From: an uncultured Bacteroides sp.
Lineage (GTDB): Bacteria > Bacteroidota > Bacteroidia > Bacteroidales > Bacteroidaceae
DNA length: 64,000 nucleotides
Assembly: GCA_900766005.1 (NCBI GenBank)
Contig: CAAFTU010000054.1
Span: 146,664 to 210,663 of the forward strand
Direction: 5' to 3'
The translations under genes were made by a program, and so were the position numbers. The notes under the pieces are model-generated. The model saw nothing but the letters and a program-made list of their open reading frames with translations, did no database searches and was not told the DNA's origin. Shown here in pieces: positions 7,563 to 18,300 of this stretch; positions within the stretch are counted from its first letter, which is position 1; every line of letters starts with the position of its first letter.

Positions 7563-10112
7563 ATGAAACAACCGTTTGTTTATCTGCTTTTTTGTTTGTT
7601 ATTTGCTACTACAGTCGTATGGTCGCAAACAAAGGTATCTTCTGTTTTTGTGATAAAAGGGGTATTGCTCGATTCGCTTACTCGGGAAGGGGAACCGTAT
7701 GCCACCATTCGGGTGGTCCGCAAGGAGGCTCCTGATAAGGTGGTGAAGATGGCTGTGACCGGAGCCAACGGCAGGTTTTCAGAGAAACTGACCGGACCGG
7801 CAGGAGTCTATGTGCTGACCATATCTTCTATCGGTAAGGAACCGCTGGTGAGGGAAGCGGTCTTTTCGGCGTCTTGCCGGGAGGTGGACTTAGGTATTTT
7901 GCTTTCTCGGGAGGCTACTAACGAGCTGAAGGGAGTGGAAGTGGTGGCGCAGAAGCCACTGGTGAAGGTGGAAGTGGATAAGATTGAATACAACATCGGC
8001 GATGACCCGGATGCGAAGTCGAACACCATTTTAGAGATGCTCCGCAAGGTGCCGATGGTGACGGTGGACGGTGAGGAGAATGTGCAGGTGAACGGAAGCA
8101 GCAGTTTCAAGATTCATGTAAACGGAAAGCCGAACAATATGATGAGCAACAACCCGAAGGAGGTGCTGAAAAGTATGCCGGCTGCTACGATCAAGTATAT
8201 TGAGGTAATTACGGCTCCGGGGGCTAAGTATGACGCCGAAGGGGTGGGAGGCATCCTCAACATTGTGACGGTGGGCGGCGGTTTCGAAGGGTATACGGCT
8301 ACTTTCCGGGGAGAGGCCACCAACGAGGGCGGTGGTGTGAGTTCGTATGCGATGTTTCAGCAGGGCAAACTGACGCTGTCGGTCAATTACAATGCTAATT
8401 TCAGTAAGAGTCCGCGTAATTATTCGGACAGTTATCGGGAGAATTACGATGCAGGGGCATTGGATGAGAAGTTCTTGGAATCTGTCGGTTCCAGCCGTAC
8501 GAAGGGCAATTTCCAGCATGGCAATCTGGAAGCCAGTTATGAGGTGGATTCGCTGAGGCTGCTCACCCTGGCACTGGGTATGTATGGAGGAGCCAACCGG
8601 GGAAATACGGACGGGCAGACGTGGATGTATGGAGCAAATCATCAGGATGTGGCCTATCGCTACCGGACGGATAACTGGTCGAAAGGGTCGTGGTATAACA
8701 TTACGGGGAATGTGGATTATCAGCGTACTTCCCGTAAGAACAAGGCACGGCTGCTGACGCTTTCGTATAAGATTGATACGCAGCCCAACACGGATGAGGG
8801 CTACCGGAAATACCTGGATCTTTTTTCGGAAGAACCGCTGGAGGAATTGGTGGACCGCTTGTCGCTGCAGAATCAGCACACGGATGGGCGGATGAATACG
8901 ATGGAGCATACGGCGCAGATGGATTTTACAACACCGATTGGGAAGCAGCATACCGTGGAGGTGGGTGCTAAGTATATCTTCCGCCGCAACAGCAGTGACA
9001 ATGCGGTTTTCGAGGCGGCCGGTGGCAGTGAGGCATATGTGTATAATGAGCAGCGGAGTAGTGAGTACCGGCATGTGAATCATATTCTTTCGGCTTATGC
9101 GGGTTACACGTGGAAGTATAAGGCTTTTTCGCTGAAGCCGGGCATCCGTTACGAACAGACGTTGCAGCGGGTGAAGTATCTGGTGGGGCCGGGTGAGAAT
9201 TTTCATTCGGATTTCAGCGACTGGGTACCGTCGGTGGCATTGGGATGGAAGCTGAGTGATGCGCAGAATCTGAGGGCGAGTTATAATATGCGTATCTGGC
9301 GGCCGAGTATCTGGGATTTGAATCCGTATTTCAACAATCAGGATCCGATGTTTATTTCACAGGGAAATCCGAATCTGAAGAGTGAGAAGAATCATGCGGT
9401 GGATTTGACATACAGTTTCTTTACGGCTAAGTTTAACTTGAATCTTTCGTTGCGCCATCAGTTTACCAACAACAGCATTGAGCGTATCAGCCGCATCATT
9501 ACGGCACCGGAGGGAGAGGATTTCGGCAACGGGCATGTGGCTCCGCAGGGGGCGTTGTATGCCACCAGTGCCAATGTGGGAAAGAACCGTGAAACGGGTT
9601 TGTCAGTTTTTGCCAACTGGAACGCTACTTCGCGTACCCGTATTTACCTGAACGGACGGCTCAATTATCAGGATATGGAGAGCGAGGCGCAGGGATTGCA
9701 TAATGCCGGATGGAATATGTTTTGTCACGGAGGTATTCAGCATACATTGCCCTGGAAACTTCGTGTGAGCCTCAACGCCGGAGGAATGACGCCGAGAAAG
9801 GGGTTGCAGGGCAAGCGGACGGGATTCCGGTACTACAGCTTCAGCCTGAGCCGCTCCTTCCTGAAGGACGACCGGCTTTCGGTGAATATGTACTGCAACA
9901 ATGTGTTTGAGAAATACCGCACTTTCAGCAATGAGACGGTAGGAACCAACTTCTTTTCAAAGACAAACAACCGCTATCCGAGCCGCCGTTTCGGCATCGG
10001 CGTCAGCTACCGTATCGGCGACTTGAAAGCGAAGGTGAAGAAGACTGCCCGCAGTATTGAGAACGACGATGTGAAAGGCGGCGGACAGGAGGGAGATGCT
10101 ACCGGTAGGTAA
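7563..10112 (+). CDS. Outer-membrane beta-barrel receptor (TonB-dependent-like)
   Basis: 849 residues. A signal peptide (about 1-21, ending VVWSQ) is followed by a carboxypeptidase-regulatory-like beta domain (about 28-115, VIKGVLLDSLTREGEPYATI). Next comes a plug-like domain (about 125-235: VEVDKIEYNIGDD...EMLRKVPMVTVDGEENVQVNG...YIEVITAPGAKYDAEGVGGILNI). A long barrel ends near 835 and has a charged tail. This order fits the 'outer membrane beta-barrel protein' family related to TonB-dependent receptors but distinct from SusC: no SusD partner and a shorter length. The ligand is unknown. It is a single-gene unit, convergent with the GH3 fusion gene; the last 14 bp of the two coding regions overlap. 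Confidence 0.85.
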   Translation: MKQPFVYLLFCLLFATTVVWSQTKVSSVFVIKGVLLDSLTREGEPYATIRVVRKEAPDKVVKMAVTGANGRFSEKLTGPAGVYVLTISSIGKEPLVREAVFSASCREVDLGILLSREATNELKGVEVVAQKPLVKVEVDKIEYNIGDDPDAKSNTILEMLRKVPMVTVDGEENVQVNGSSSFKIHVNGKPNNMMSNNPKEVLKSMPAATIKYIEVITAPGAKYDAEGVGGILNIVTVGGGFEGYTATFRGEATNEGGGVSSYAMFQQGKLTLSVNYNANFSKSPRNYSDSYRENYDAGALDEKFLESVGSSRTKGNFQHGNLEASYEVDSLRLLTLALGMYGGANRGNTDGQTWMYGANHQDVAYRYRTDNWSKGSWYNITGNVDYQRTSRKNKARLLTLSYKIDTQPNTDEGYRKYLDLFSEEPLEELVDRLSLQNQHTDGRMNTMEHTAQMDFTTPIGKQHTVEVGAKYIFRRNSSDNAVFEAAGGSEAYVYNEQRSSEYRHVNHILSAYAGYTWKYKAFSLKPGIRYEQTLQRVKYLVGPGENFHSDFSDWVPSVALGWKLSDAQNLRASYNMRIWRPSIWDLNPYFNNQDPMFISQGNPNLKSEKNHAVDLTYSFFTAKFNLNLSLRHQFTNNSIERISRIITAPEGEDFGNGHVAPQGALYATSANVGKNRETGLSVFANWNATSRTRIYLNGRLNYQDMESEAQGLHNAGWNMFCHGGIQHTLPWKLRVSLNAGGMTPRKGLQGKRTGFRYYSFSLSRSFLKDDRLSVNMYCNNVFEKYRTFSNETVGTNFFSKTNNRYPSRRFGIGVSYRIGDLKAKVKKTARSIENDDVKGGGQEGDATGR

Positions 10113-13100
10113 AGCCCAGTTTGTGCAGTCCGGCCTGTACGTCGGGGTGACTCATGAACAGTTTCCATAACAGCCCTGTGCGGTAGTTCTCTATCATGAC
10201 AGCAATGGGTCCCTGGTCGATGGCCAGATATCGCTTGGGATACCAGTGGGCTGTTTCGCTGAAGGCATCGTAAAATCCGAAGGGGCCCAGTACCTTACTG
10301 CCCATCTGGTAGAGATGCCTCATCACTTGCAGTGAGTATTCCGGGGTGTAAACAATGGAGGAAAGGGCGGCGGTGGGGGCGATGACTCCCCGGTCGTCAG
10401 CTTCGTTGGGACCATGGGCTGCGTATCCGTCGATGGAATAGCTGGCGGTGAGTCCCCAGCAATCGGGACCGTATCCTTTGTAATGATGAGGATTGCGGAT
10501 GCAGTAGGCCCGGTTGACGAGGGTCAGGTTGCGCATCTCCTGAAAGTAGTCGGGGCAGTATCGGTCCGTCAGTTTGTGCGGGTTGAGGCCGAGAAACGAA
10601 TATTGGGCCCAGAAAAGGGGGCCGGCCTGGCATCCCTGATAGCGCAGATGCAACGGAATGCCTTCCACCCGGTGAGGAGAGACAATGGCTCCGTTTTGTG
10701 CCCATCCCTGGTGATAGACCGAGGCCGGTATGCCATGGGTGGGAGAGGCTGCCGCCAGCAGATAGAGCAGGAGGCATTCGTTGTAGCCGTGGATGGGGAA
10801 GTTCATATCCCAGCCGCTGGTGGGGCTCCAATGCCAATACAGCACTTCTTGTCCGCCCCGGCGGTACCAGTTCCAGTCGACTTCTTTCCACAGGCGGTCG
10901 ATGCGCCGGGCCAATGCCTGTTCCTGTGGGGTCCCGTTCACATAGTATTGCTGCACAGCCAATAGTCCCTGTATCAGAAAGGCCGTTTCTACCAAGTCAC
11001 CTCCATTGTCTTTGCTGCTGAATGCTTTTGTTTTCCCAGTGGTGCCATCCCACCAATGAGGAAAGGCCCCGTGAAAACGGTCGGCCTTTTCCAGAAAAGT
11101 GACGATGTGCTGCAGGCGGTTTAGTCCCTCCTGCCGGGTGATGTATCCGCGTTCTATGCCGGCTATGAGCGCCATCAGACCGAATCCGCTGCCGCCGGAA
11201 GTGATGATGTGAGCGTCCTGCTGCGGATACACTCCGTCAGTGTGATACCGTTCGGGAGCCAGTCCGCTGCAAGGCTCCGCCCCTTCCCAAAAATAGCGGA
11301 AGGTGCGGTGCTCTATTGTATCCATCAGGGCTTGGTCTGACAGCAGCGGCAACACGATGGTGCGTGTGTGATTATCTTCCAAGGTGAAGCGGGCCGATTT
11401 CACGTCGCGGCTGTTGGTGCCTATCATAACCTCAAACTCGCCCGGTTCGGCCACCAACTGCAAGTCGTAATTGTAGTATCGCAACATTTCGGGGGTAATT
11501 TTGAAGCGGACAATCTTCATCTCTCCCGGTTCAAGAAAAATCTTCTCAAAACCCTTCAGCTCTTTTACCGGGCGGGTGGTGCTGCCCTCCAAATCACGGA
11601 TGTAAAGTTGTACGACTTCCGAACCCGGCCAGGTGCCTGTATTGGTGACGGAGACAGCGGCTGTGAGCGAACCATCCATCGGCAGGGTGGAACGGCTCAA
11701 GTCGATGTCGCTATAAGCAAAGGTGGTGTAGGAGAGTCCGTAGCCGAAGGGGTAGAGCGGTTCGTTGTCCACATCGAGGTAGTTGCTCCGGAACTTCTCA
11801 AACCAATGTCCGGGCTGCAAGGGGCGTCCTGTGTTTTTGTGGGCATAGTACAGGGGAATCTGTCCCACATTTTTCGGAAAAGTCATTGTCAGCTTGCCGC
11901 AGGGATTGGCATAGCCGAAGAGCACGTCGCCGATAGCATAGGCTGCTTCACTGCCGCCAAACCACACATTGAGGATGGCAGGTACGTGTGCCTGTTCCCA
12001 GGTCAGCGTGAGCGGACGGCCTGTGAACAGCACGAGCACAACTGGTTTGCCGGTATCGAGCAATGCTTTCAGCAGGCGTTGCTGCACATCGGGCAGCCCC
12101 AGGTCGGTGCGGCAGCTGCTCTCACCGCTCATCTCGGACGATTCGCCCAGGGCAGCAATGATCATGTCCGACTGCCGGGCTACCTCGAGTGCTTCATCCA
12201 GCAGCTGCTGGTCGGTTCGGTTGTCGCGGTGGAGCGAACGGCCGAACAGGGTAGCCCGTTCCTCATAAGCGGCATCGCTCACGAGGTTGCTGCCTTTGGC
12301 ATAACGGATGTGGGCTTTGCCTGCCGTCATTTCTTTCAATCCCTCTACCAATGACGGACAGCGGTCGAGCACGGCGGCTACACTCCACGTGCCCGGCATG
12401 TTGCTGCGGCTGTCGCCCAGCGGACCGATGACGGCGATGTTGCCTTTCGGGTTGAAGGGCAGCAGGGGTTCGGCTGGTTGTCCCGGATGCAGCGTGACGT
12501 TGTCGTTCTTCAGCAAGACGAAACTTTCTGCAGCAATCTGCCGGGCTGCCTTCCGGTGCGCCTTGGTAAAGATGTCGCGCGAGGGGCGTTTCAGGTCGCA
12601 GTACTTGTAGGGGTCGGCAAACAGTCCCAGCTTGTATTTGGCTTCGAGGATGCGGCGGCAGGCTGTGTCGATGGTTTTTACAGACACTTTCCCTTCCTGG
12701 ACAGATTTCTTCAAAGTGCCTACAAAACCTTCACTTACCATATCCATATCCACACCGGCATTGATGGCACGGGCAGATACAGTCTGCAGGTTGCCGATGC
12801 CATGGTCGGTCATTTCAGCTATTCCGGTATAATCGGTCACTACAAACCCTTTGAATCCCCATTCGTTGCGCAGCACGTCGGTCATCAGCCAGCGGTTGGC
12901 AGTGGCCGGCACGCCGTCCACTTCATTGAACGAGGCCATGACACTGCCCACTCCGGCTTCCACGGCAGCCTGATAGGGCAGCATATAGTCGTTGAACATG
13001 CGCTGACGGCTCATGTCCACCGTGTTGTAGTCGCGTCCTGCCTCACTGGCACCGTAGAGGGCAAAATGCTTCACACAGGCCATGATTTCATCCTTGCGGC

Positions 13101-13704
13101 TGAGGTCCTTGCCCTGGTAGCCTCGTATCATGGCTTCTGCGATCATAGCCCCCAGGAAGGGGTCCTCGCCGTTGCCTTCCGATACCCGTCCCCAGCGAGG
13201 GTCACGGGAGATGTCCACCATCGGACTGAAGGTCCAGCAGATGCCGTCGGCGCTGGCTTCGGTGGCTGCAATGCGGGCCGATGTTTCAATCGCTGTCATA
13301 TCCCAGGTGCAGGAAAGAGCCAGCGGGATGGGAAACATCGTTTCGTATCCGTGAATTACATCCATGCCAAAGAGGAGCGGAATGCTCAGCCGTGAGCCTT
13401 CCACAGCCTGTTGTTGTACTTCCCGAATTTTTTCCACCCCTTTCAGGTTGAACAGTCCGCCCACTTCGCCTCGCTTGATTTTGGCAGCCAGGTCGCTGCT
13501 TTGTGCCTGGCCGGTGATGATTTCTCCTGTGACGGGAAGGTTGAGTTGTCCGATTTTCTCTTCCAGCGTCATCCGGTTCATCAGTGCGTCAATGAAACGG
13601 TCCTTGTCTAAAGGCGGTTTTTGGGCCGATAGATACAGCCATCCCATTGAAAGCAATAGGATAGTTCCTATTAGTCTTCTGTATGTCATTCTTTGTCTAT
13701 TCAT
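10099..13704 (-). CDS. GH3 beta-glucosidase fused to GH144-type glucanase domain
   Basis: 1201 residues. A signal peptide (about 1-27, ends LYLSAQ) leads into a full GH3 enzyme (about 35-775). The nucleophile is Asp291 in GFVVTDYTGI and the likely acid/base is Glu528 in SEMSGESSCRTD; a fibronectin-III-like tail starts near 680. Residues 786-1201 are a PF10091/'glucoamylase'-type domain (RTFRYFWEGAEP; GWDMNFPIHGYNECL; CWGLTASYSIDGYAAHGP), the family that includes GH144 endo-beta-1,2-glucanases. Known relatives in B. thetaiotaomicron are, from memory, two separate adjacent genes. Here one periplasmic protein would cut beta-1,2-glucan and release glucose. It is the last gene of a SusC-SusD-enzyme operon (38-bp gap). 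Substrate is inferred from the domain pair. Confidence 0.9.
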   Translation of the reverse strand: MNRQRMTYRRLIGTILLLSMGWLYLSAQKPPLDKDRFIDALMNRMTLEEKIGQLNLPVTGEIITGQAQSSDLAAKIKRGEVGGLFNLKGVEKIREVQQQAVEGSRLSIPLLFGMDVIHGYETMFPIPLALSCTWDMTAIETSARIAATEASADGICWTFSPMVDISRDPRWGRVSEGNGEDPFLGAMIAEAMIRGYQGKDLSRKDEIMACVKHFALYGASEAGRDYNTVDMSRQRMFNDYMLPYQAAVEAGVGSVMASFNEVDGVPATANRWLMTDVLRNEWGFKGFVVTDYTGIAEMTDHGIGNLQTVSARAINAGVDMDMVSEGFVGTLKKSVQEGKVSVKTIDTACRRILEAKYKLGLFADPYKYCDLKRPSRDIFTKAHRKAARQIAAESFVLLKNDNVTLHPGQPAEPLLPFNPKGNIAVIGPLGDSRSNMPGTWSVAAVLDRCPSLVEGLKEMTAGKAHIRYAKGSNLVSDAAYEERATLFGRSLHRDNRTDQQLLDEALEVARQSDMIIAALGESSEMSGESSCRTDLGLPDVQQRLLKALLDTGKPVVLVLFTGRPLTLTWEQAHVPAILNVWFGGSEAAYAIGDVLFGYANPCGKLTMTFPKNVGQIPLYYAHKNTGRPLQPGHWFEKFRSNYLDVDNEPLYPFGYGLSYTTFAYSDIDLSRSTLPMDGSLTAAVSVTNTGTWPGSEVVQLYIRDLEGSTTRPVKELKGFEKIFLEPGEMKIVRFKITPEMLRYYNYDLQLVAEPGEFEVMIGTNSRDVKSARFTLEDNHTRTIVLPLLSDQALMDTIEHRTFRYFWEGAEPCSGLAPERYHTDGVYPQQDAHIITSGGSGFGLMALIAGIERGYITRQEGLNRLQHIVTFLEKADRFHGAFPHWWDGTTGKTKAFSSKDNGGDLVETAFLIQGLLAVQQYYVNGTPQEQALARRIDRLWKEVDWNWYRRGGQEVLYWHWSPTSGWDMNFPIHGYNECLLLYLLAAASPTHGIPASVYHQGWAQNGAIVSPHRVEGIPLHLRYQGCQAGPLFWAQYSFLGLNPHKLTDRYCPDYFQEMRNLTLVNRAYCIRNPHHYKGYGPDCWGLTASYSIDGYAAHGPNEADDRGVIAPTAALSSIVYTPEYSLQVMRHLYQMGSKVLGPFGFYDAFSETAHWYPKRYLAIDQGPIAVMIENYRTGLLWKLFMSHPDVQAGLHKLGFTYR

Positions 13705-13742
13705 TTCGTTACGATGATTAAAGGTTTCAGCCTGCTTTTTCC

Positions 13743-15332
13743 TTATTGATAATCCGGATTCTGAACCAGTACCCCTTTGGATTTGTCAATCTCACTCTGA
13801 GGCAAGGGAAGCAGGGCATTCTTATCTTGGTAATGAGTCTTTCCGGCTGCATGAAGCACTTCCTTGGCAATGCCCCAACGCACCAGATCGTAGAAACGGT
13901 CGAACTCCAGTCCCAGTTCCACCCTCCGTTCGTGGCGGATGGCCTGGCGCAGCTCCTCGGGACGAGTTGTCGTTACTTTGGGGAGTATCCCGCTGCGTCC
14001 CCCTCTGGCACGGGCACGCACCTGTTCCAGATAGGTGAGTGCTTCGCCGGTGAGCCCTTTCTCATTGGCCGATTCTGCAGCCATCAGCAACACGTCGGCG
14101 TAGCGGATGAGCCGGATGTTGACCCAATACCCTTTGTTGCTGTATTCTTTTCGCAGAGAAGGGTCGGTATATACTTTCTTGTTGAAGTAGGCTCCCATAG
14201 CCGGTGAAACAGGCGATTCTCCATAGGGAGCATTGGTGTTTTCCGGTGTGATGGGTTCCTCGTCCGACCGGCGGAAAGCCAGTAAGGTAGCAGCCTTTCG
14301 GGGGTCTCCTTCCTCATAGGCCTTTTCCATTTCACGGGTGGCCATGTGCCATCCCCAGCCTAAGTCCCATGCACCTGCTCCACGCACTCCCTGCACTTCG
14401 GCCCACTGGCTGCCGACGATATCGCTTTGCGGCAGTGAGGCCGTGGCTGTGCACTGCAGTTCGAAGATGGAACCGCTGTTGTTTTCGCCCTCTTCCGTAA
14501 ACAGCTTTTCGTAGGGAGTTTGGAGGTTGTATAGCCCCTTCTTGATCACGTCGGTCGAAGCGGCATACATGTGTTCCCAGTCGTTGCGCATCATATACGT
14601 ACGGGCATGCAGCGAACGGGCAGCCCCCCATGTCAGCCGGCCGGTATAGTCGCTGTTCCATGTCTCCGGCAGAGTGGCTTCTGCCGTTTCCAGGTCGAAG
14701 TCTATCTGCTGATAGATTTCGGCTGCGGGTGATTTGGGCACGTTGGCTTCCGAAGCATCGTTGATTTTGCGGGTTACCAGCGGCACATCGCCGAATGCAC
14801 GAACCAGGTTGAAGTAACAGTAGGCTCGGAAGAAGGAGGCTTCTCCCTTGTTGATAAGGTCCTCGGCTTCAGACTGTCCGGTTGCTTCCTTGTGGGCGAT
14901 GGCATCCAGAATGTCGTTGCATTGATAGATGACGGCATAATTCTTTCCCCAATAAGCTCCCAGCAGGCCGTTGGTGGGGGTATAGATGAAATCGTCATAC
15001 ATAGCTGCTACATCCGATCCGTCGCTGGGTACACTTCCTTTTTCGGAGTCTTCCGAGCGGAAGCAGTGAATGGCGAGTGCCGGAGGCCCGGCTGTGATGT
15101 CATAGTGGCGCATCAGGGTGTATACGTTATACACTTTACCGTTGACCAGTGCATTGGGATGGTCGTTTTCGGTAAATTCTCCTTGCGGGCTGCGGTCGAG
15201 AAAATCGTTGCAAGAGGCACACAGCAGGAGTAGCAAGAGAGTTTCTCCCGTTTTTCTCCAAAGGGAAAAGGGGAGCCGGCTGAGGTTGTGTTGCCCGTTG
15301 GCTGGTGGGCATAAGTGAGGTTTCTTTTTCAT
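13743..15332 (-). CDS. SusD/RagB-family glycan-binding lipoprotein
   Basis: 529 residues. Lipobox LLLLCASC with Cys41, then NDFLDRSPQGEFTEND, the usual SusD opening. Helical TPR-like body; the C-terminal SusD signature includes RYADVLLMAAESANEKG and RHERRVELGLEFDRFYDLVRWG. It binds glycan at the cell surface and caps the SusC channel encoded just upstream (25-bp gap). The N-terminal region before the hydrophobic core is unusually long (about 30 residues, with Pro, Cys and several His) for a lipoprotein signal; no better in-frame start is evident. The linked enzyme suggests beta-1,2-glucan oligosaccharides as ligand. Confidence 0.93.
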   Translation of the reverse strand: MKKKPHLCPPANGQHNLSRLPFSLWRKTGETLLLLLLCASCNDFLDRSPQGEFTENDHPNALVNGKVYNVYTLMRHYDITAGPPALAIHCFRSEDSEKGSVPSDGSDVAAMYDDFIYTPTNGLLGAYWGKNYAVIYQCNDILDAIAHKEATGQSEAEDLINKGEASFFRAYCYFNLVRAFGDVPLVTRKINDASEANVPKSPAAEIYQQIDFDLETAEATLPETWNSDYTGRLTWGAARSLHARTYMMRNDWEHMYAASTDVIKKGLYNLQTPYEKLFTEEGENNSGSIFELQCTATASLPQSDIVGSQWAEVQGVRGAGAWDLGWGWHMATREMEKAYEEGDPRKAATLLAFRRSDEEPITPENTNAPYGESPVSPAMGAYFNKKVYTDPSLRKEYSNKGYWVNIRLIRYADVLLMAAESANEKGLTGEALTYLEQVRARARGGRSGILPKVTTTRPEELRQAIRHERRVELGLEFDRFYDLVRWGIAKEVLHAAGKTHYQDKNALLPLPQSEIDKSKGVLVQNPDYQ

Positions 15333-15357
15333 TGTTATTGTTGTTTAGGTCGGGATG

Positions 15358-18300
15358 TTAAAATGTTAGATTAAGACCAAACGTGTAGACGGCCGGTACC
15401 GGATAGCTTCCGTTGTCGGAGCCGAAGGAAATAGCGCTTCCTCCCAGTTCGGGGGTATATCCGGTGTTGTGCTTCCACGTTTTGAGATTCTGTACATTGA
15501 CATATACCTTCAGGGCTTGCAGACGGATTTTTTCCAGCAGTTTCTTGTCGAACGAGTAGGCCAGCTGCACATTGCGTATACGGAAGAACCGTCCGCTCTC
15601 GATGAAGTAATCGGAGTTGAGGCTGTTGATGGAATGCCGGCTGTTCAGCAGAGGCTGACTGTTGGACGTACCTTCACCGTGCCAGCGGTTCCTGCGTTGG
15701 TCCAGGTAGTTGAATTGGGCAAAGTTGTAATTGTCCCAAGTACGGAACAGCTGATTGCCTCCTTGCCCCATCAGGTTGATGTCCAGCGACCAGTTGCGGT
15801 AGCCGGCGCCGAGGGTAAAGCCGTAGGTCACCTTCGGAGTCGGATTCCCGATCTGCGTACGGTCTTCCGGAGTAATCTGTCCGTCTCCGTTGATATCGGC
15901 AAATTTTAAATCTCCAGGAGTAACGGTAGCCAAGGTGTTTTTGGGAGAGGCATCAATGTCTGCTTGCGATTGGTACACACCGGCCACTTTGTATCCGTAA
16001 AAATAGCCGATGGGATGTCCTGCCAGGGTGTGGCTTTGCTGCTTGTCACCGGCAATGAGTACATAGCCGTCCTGTACCAGACTCTTTACTCTGTTGCGGA
16101 TGGTGGTGAGATTGGCTCCTATGCTGTAGTTCCATTCCCCTATCTGATGCCGCCACGAGAGCGCTATTTCCACACCGCTGTTCTGGATTTCTCCCAGATT
16201 GCCGATGCCGGGGGTGGTACCGGATATGCCGGGTACTTCTGCCAGCAGGTCTTTGGTATTCTTTTTATAATACACTCCTTCCAGGTGCAGCCGGTTGTGC
16301 AGCAGGTTGGTTTCCAGTCCGGCTTCCCATGCCTCCACCTTTTCCCAGCGTAGGTTTGGGTTGGGCAGGTAGGAGAGCTGGTAGCCCGGATAGATGATAG
16401 ACGGTTTGCCGAATACGGCCGAATAGGCATTGGTCAGCAGCGGTTCGGCGGGGTAGGCTTTACTTAGGTTTTGGTTGCCCAAGGTGCCATAGGAGGCCTT
16501 CAGTTTCAGCATGTCCAGCCAGGAGATGTCTTTCAGGAAGGATTCCTCACTCATCACCCATCCGGCACCTAAGGAGAAGAAATTCTGCCATTCGTTGCCG
16601 GTGTAGGAGAAGGCGGAAGAACCGTCGCGGCGGAAAGAACCGTTGAACAGGTATTTCCCTTTATAGTTATAGATAACCCGGGCCAGCAGGGAGAGGGTGC
16701 TCCGTTCCCATTGGCTGCTGCCGTTGGTCGCGGTAGCAGCGTCACCGATGCTGAGGAACCATTTATCCGGGTTGTCGGGAATGAGCAGTCCCACTCCCTG
16801 CTTGCGGGCACCATCGAGCCGACTGAAGGAATTGTAGTAGGTTGTGAAGCCTACAGTGGCTGTCAGTTGGTGTCCCTTGCCGAAGTGGTTGCTGTAGGTC
16901 AGCACATAGTCGCTTTGCACTTTCATCTCGTTCTCTTTCAACTGGCTGACGGCCGTTTTTCCTGTACTCAATGTCACGATGTCGCCTTTAACGGTGGGGT
17001 CGTACATCCGGATGACCGGAGTGTAGGTGCGCCCGTTGTTATTGACATAATCCAGTGAGAATGTAGCCTTGAAGTTGAAATGCTTGAGGAAGTTGATTTC
17101 TCCAAAGAGGCTTCCCGATGCGCGGTAGTTCTCGGCCTTTGTTGTGTTGGCGCGTACCGCTACATCTACCATCGGGTTGTCGATTTGCGCTTTCTGAAAC
17201 TCCGGAAGTACGGCATACAACCGGTGCTCTTCGTTGTAGACCGGTGCGATAGGTGCTGCGCGCAGGGCATTGAGCACTTGCTTGGAGTCTGCCGGTAGCA
17301 GGCGGGCACCGTTGAACTGAAATCCTACTTTCAGGTTGTCGTTGAGCTGGAAATCATTGTTGGCATTGAGGGTTACCTTGCTGAATTTCTCATGCTTGAT
17401 GTTACCTTGTTCGTAGGCATATCCCACGCTCAGATAAAAGCGGTGTTTGGGTGATGCACCTGTGATGCTGATGTTGTTGTTGGTGATAAATGCCGTCTGG
17501 AATATCTCGTCTTGCCAGTTGGTATTGGCCTCCCATCCGCTGAAGTCGAACGGAGCATCGCCTTGGTTCTGCAACTGCTCGGCATATAGTTCCTTGAACT
17601 GGGGACCATTGACGAGTTTGACCTTGTCGGTCACTTTCTTGAAACCAAATGAGGTATTGACGTGAATCAGTGTCTGTCCTTCTTTGGCTTTCTTGGTGGT
17701 AATGATGATGACCCCGTTGGCTCCACGCACACCGAAGATGGCCAGGGAGGACGGGTCTTTCAGAATCTCCATCGATTCGATATCTTCGGGGTTGAGGAAG
17801 TTGATGTTGTCGTTGAACAGACCGTCTACGATGTAGAGCGGCTGGTATCCGTTGATGGAGTTGGTGCCCCGGATACGTACTTCGGGGTCGGCTCCGGCCC
17901 GTCCGGAGTTGATGATTTGTACACCGGCCACTTTGCCTTGCAGGGAAGAAAGCGGGTTCATGGCAGGTTTGTTGGCTATTTCGTCTCCTTTGATATTGGT
18001 GATGGAGCCGGTGAGGTCTCTCTTCTTGGCACTTCCGTAGCCGATGACCACGGTTTCGCCCAACAGCTGGGAGTTTTCTTTCAGCGTCACATTGATGACT
18101 GTCTGCGCTCCTACTTTCACGTGCTGGGAGAGGGTGCCCACATACGAGAACACCAGCACATCCTCTGGGCTGGCAGTGAGGGCATACTGCCCGTTCAGGT
18201 CGGTGACTGTTCCGGTGGATGTTCCTTGAATGAGGACAGACGCACCGATTAAGGGCTCATGGACAGCATCTGTTACGGTTCCCGTAATGGTCTTCGGTTG

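Noticed and set aside
8031..9206. 391-codon minus-strand frame inside the outer-membrane receptor gene
   Set aside because: Ile/Arg/His-rich product without motif, antisense to a complete barrel protein.
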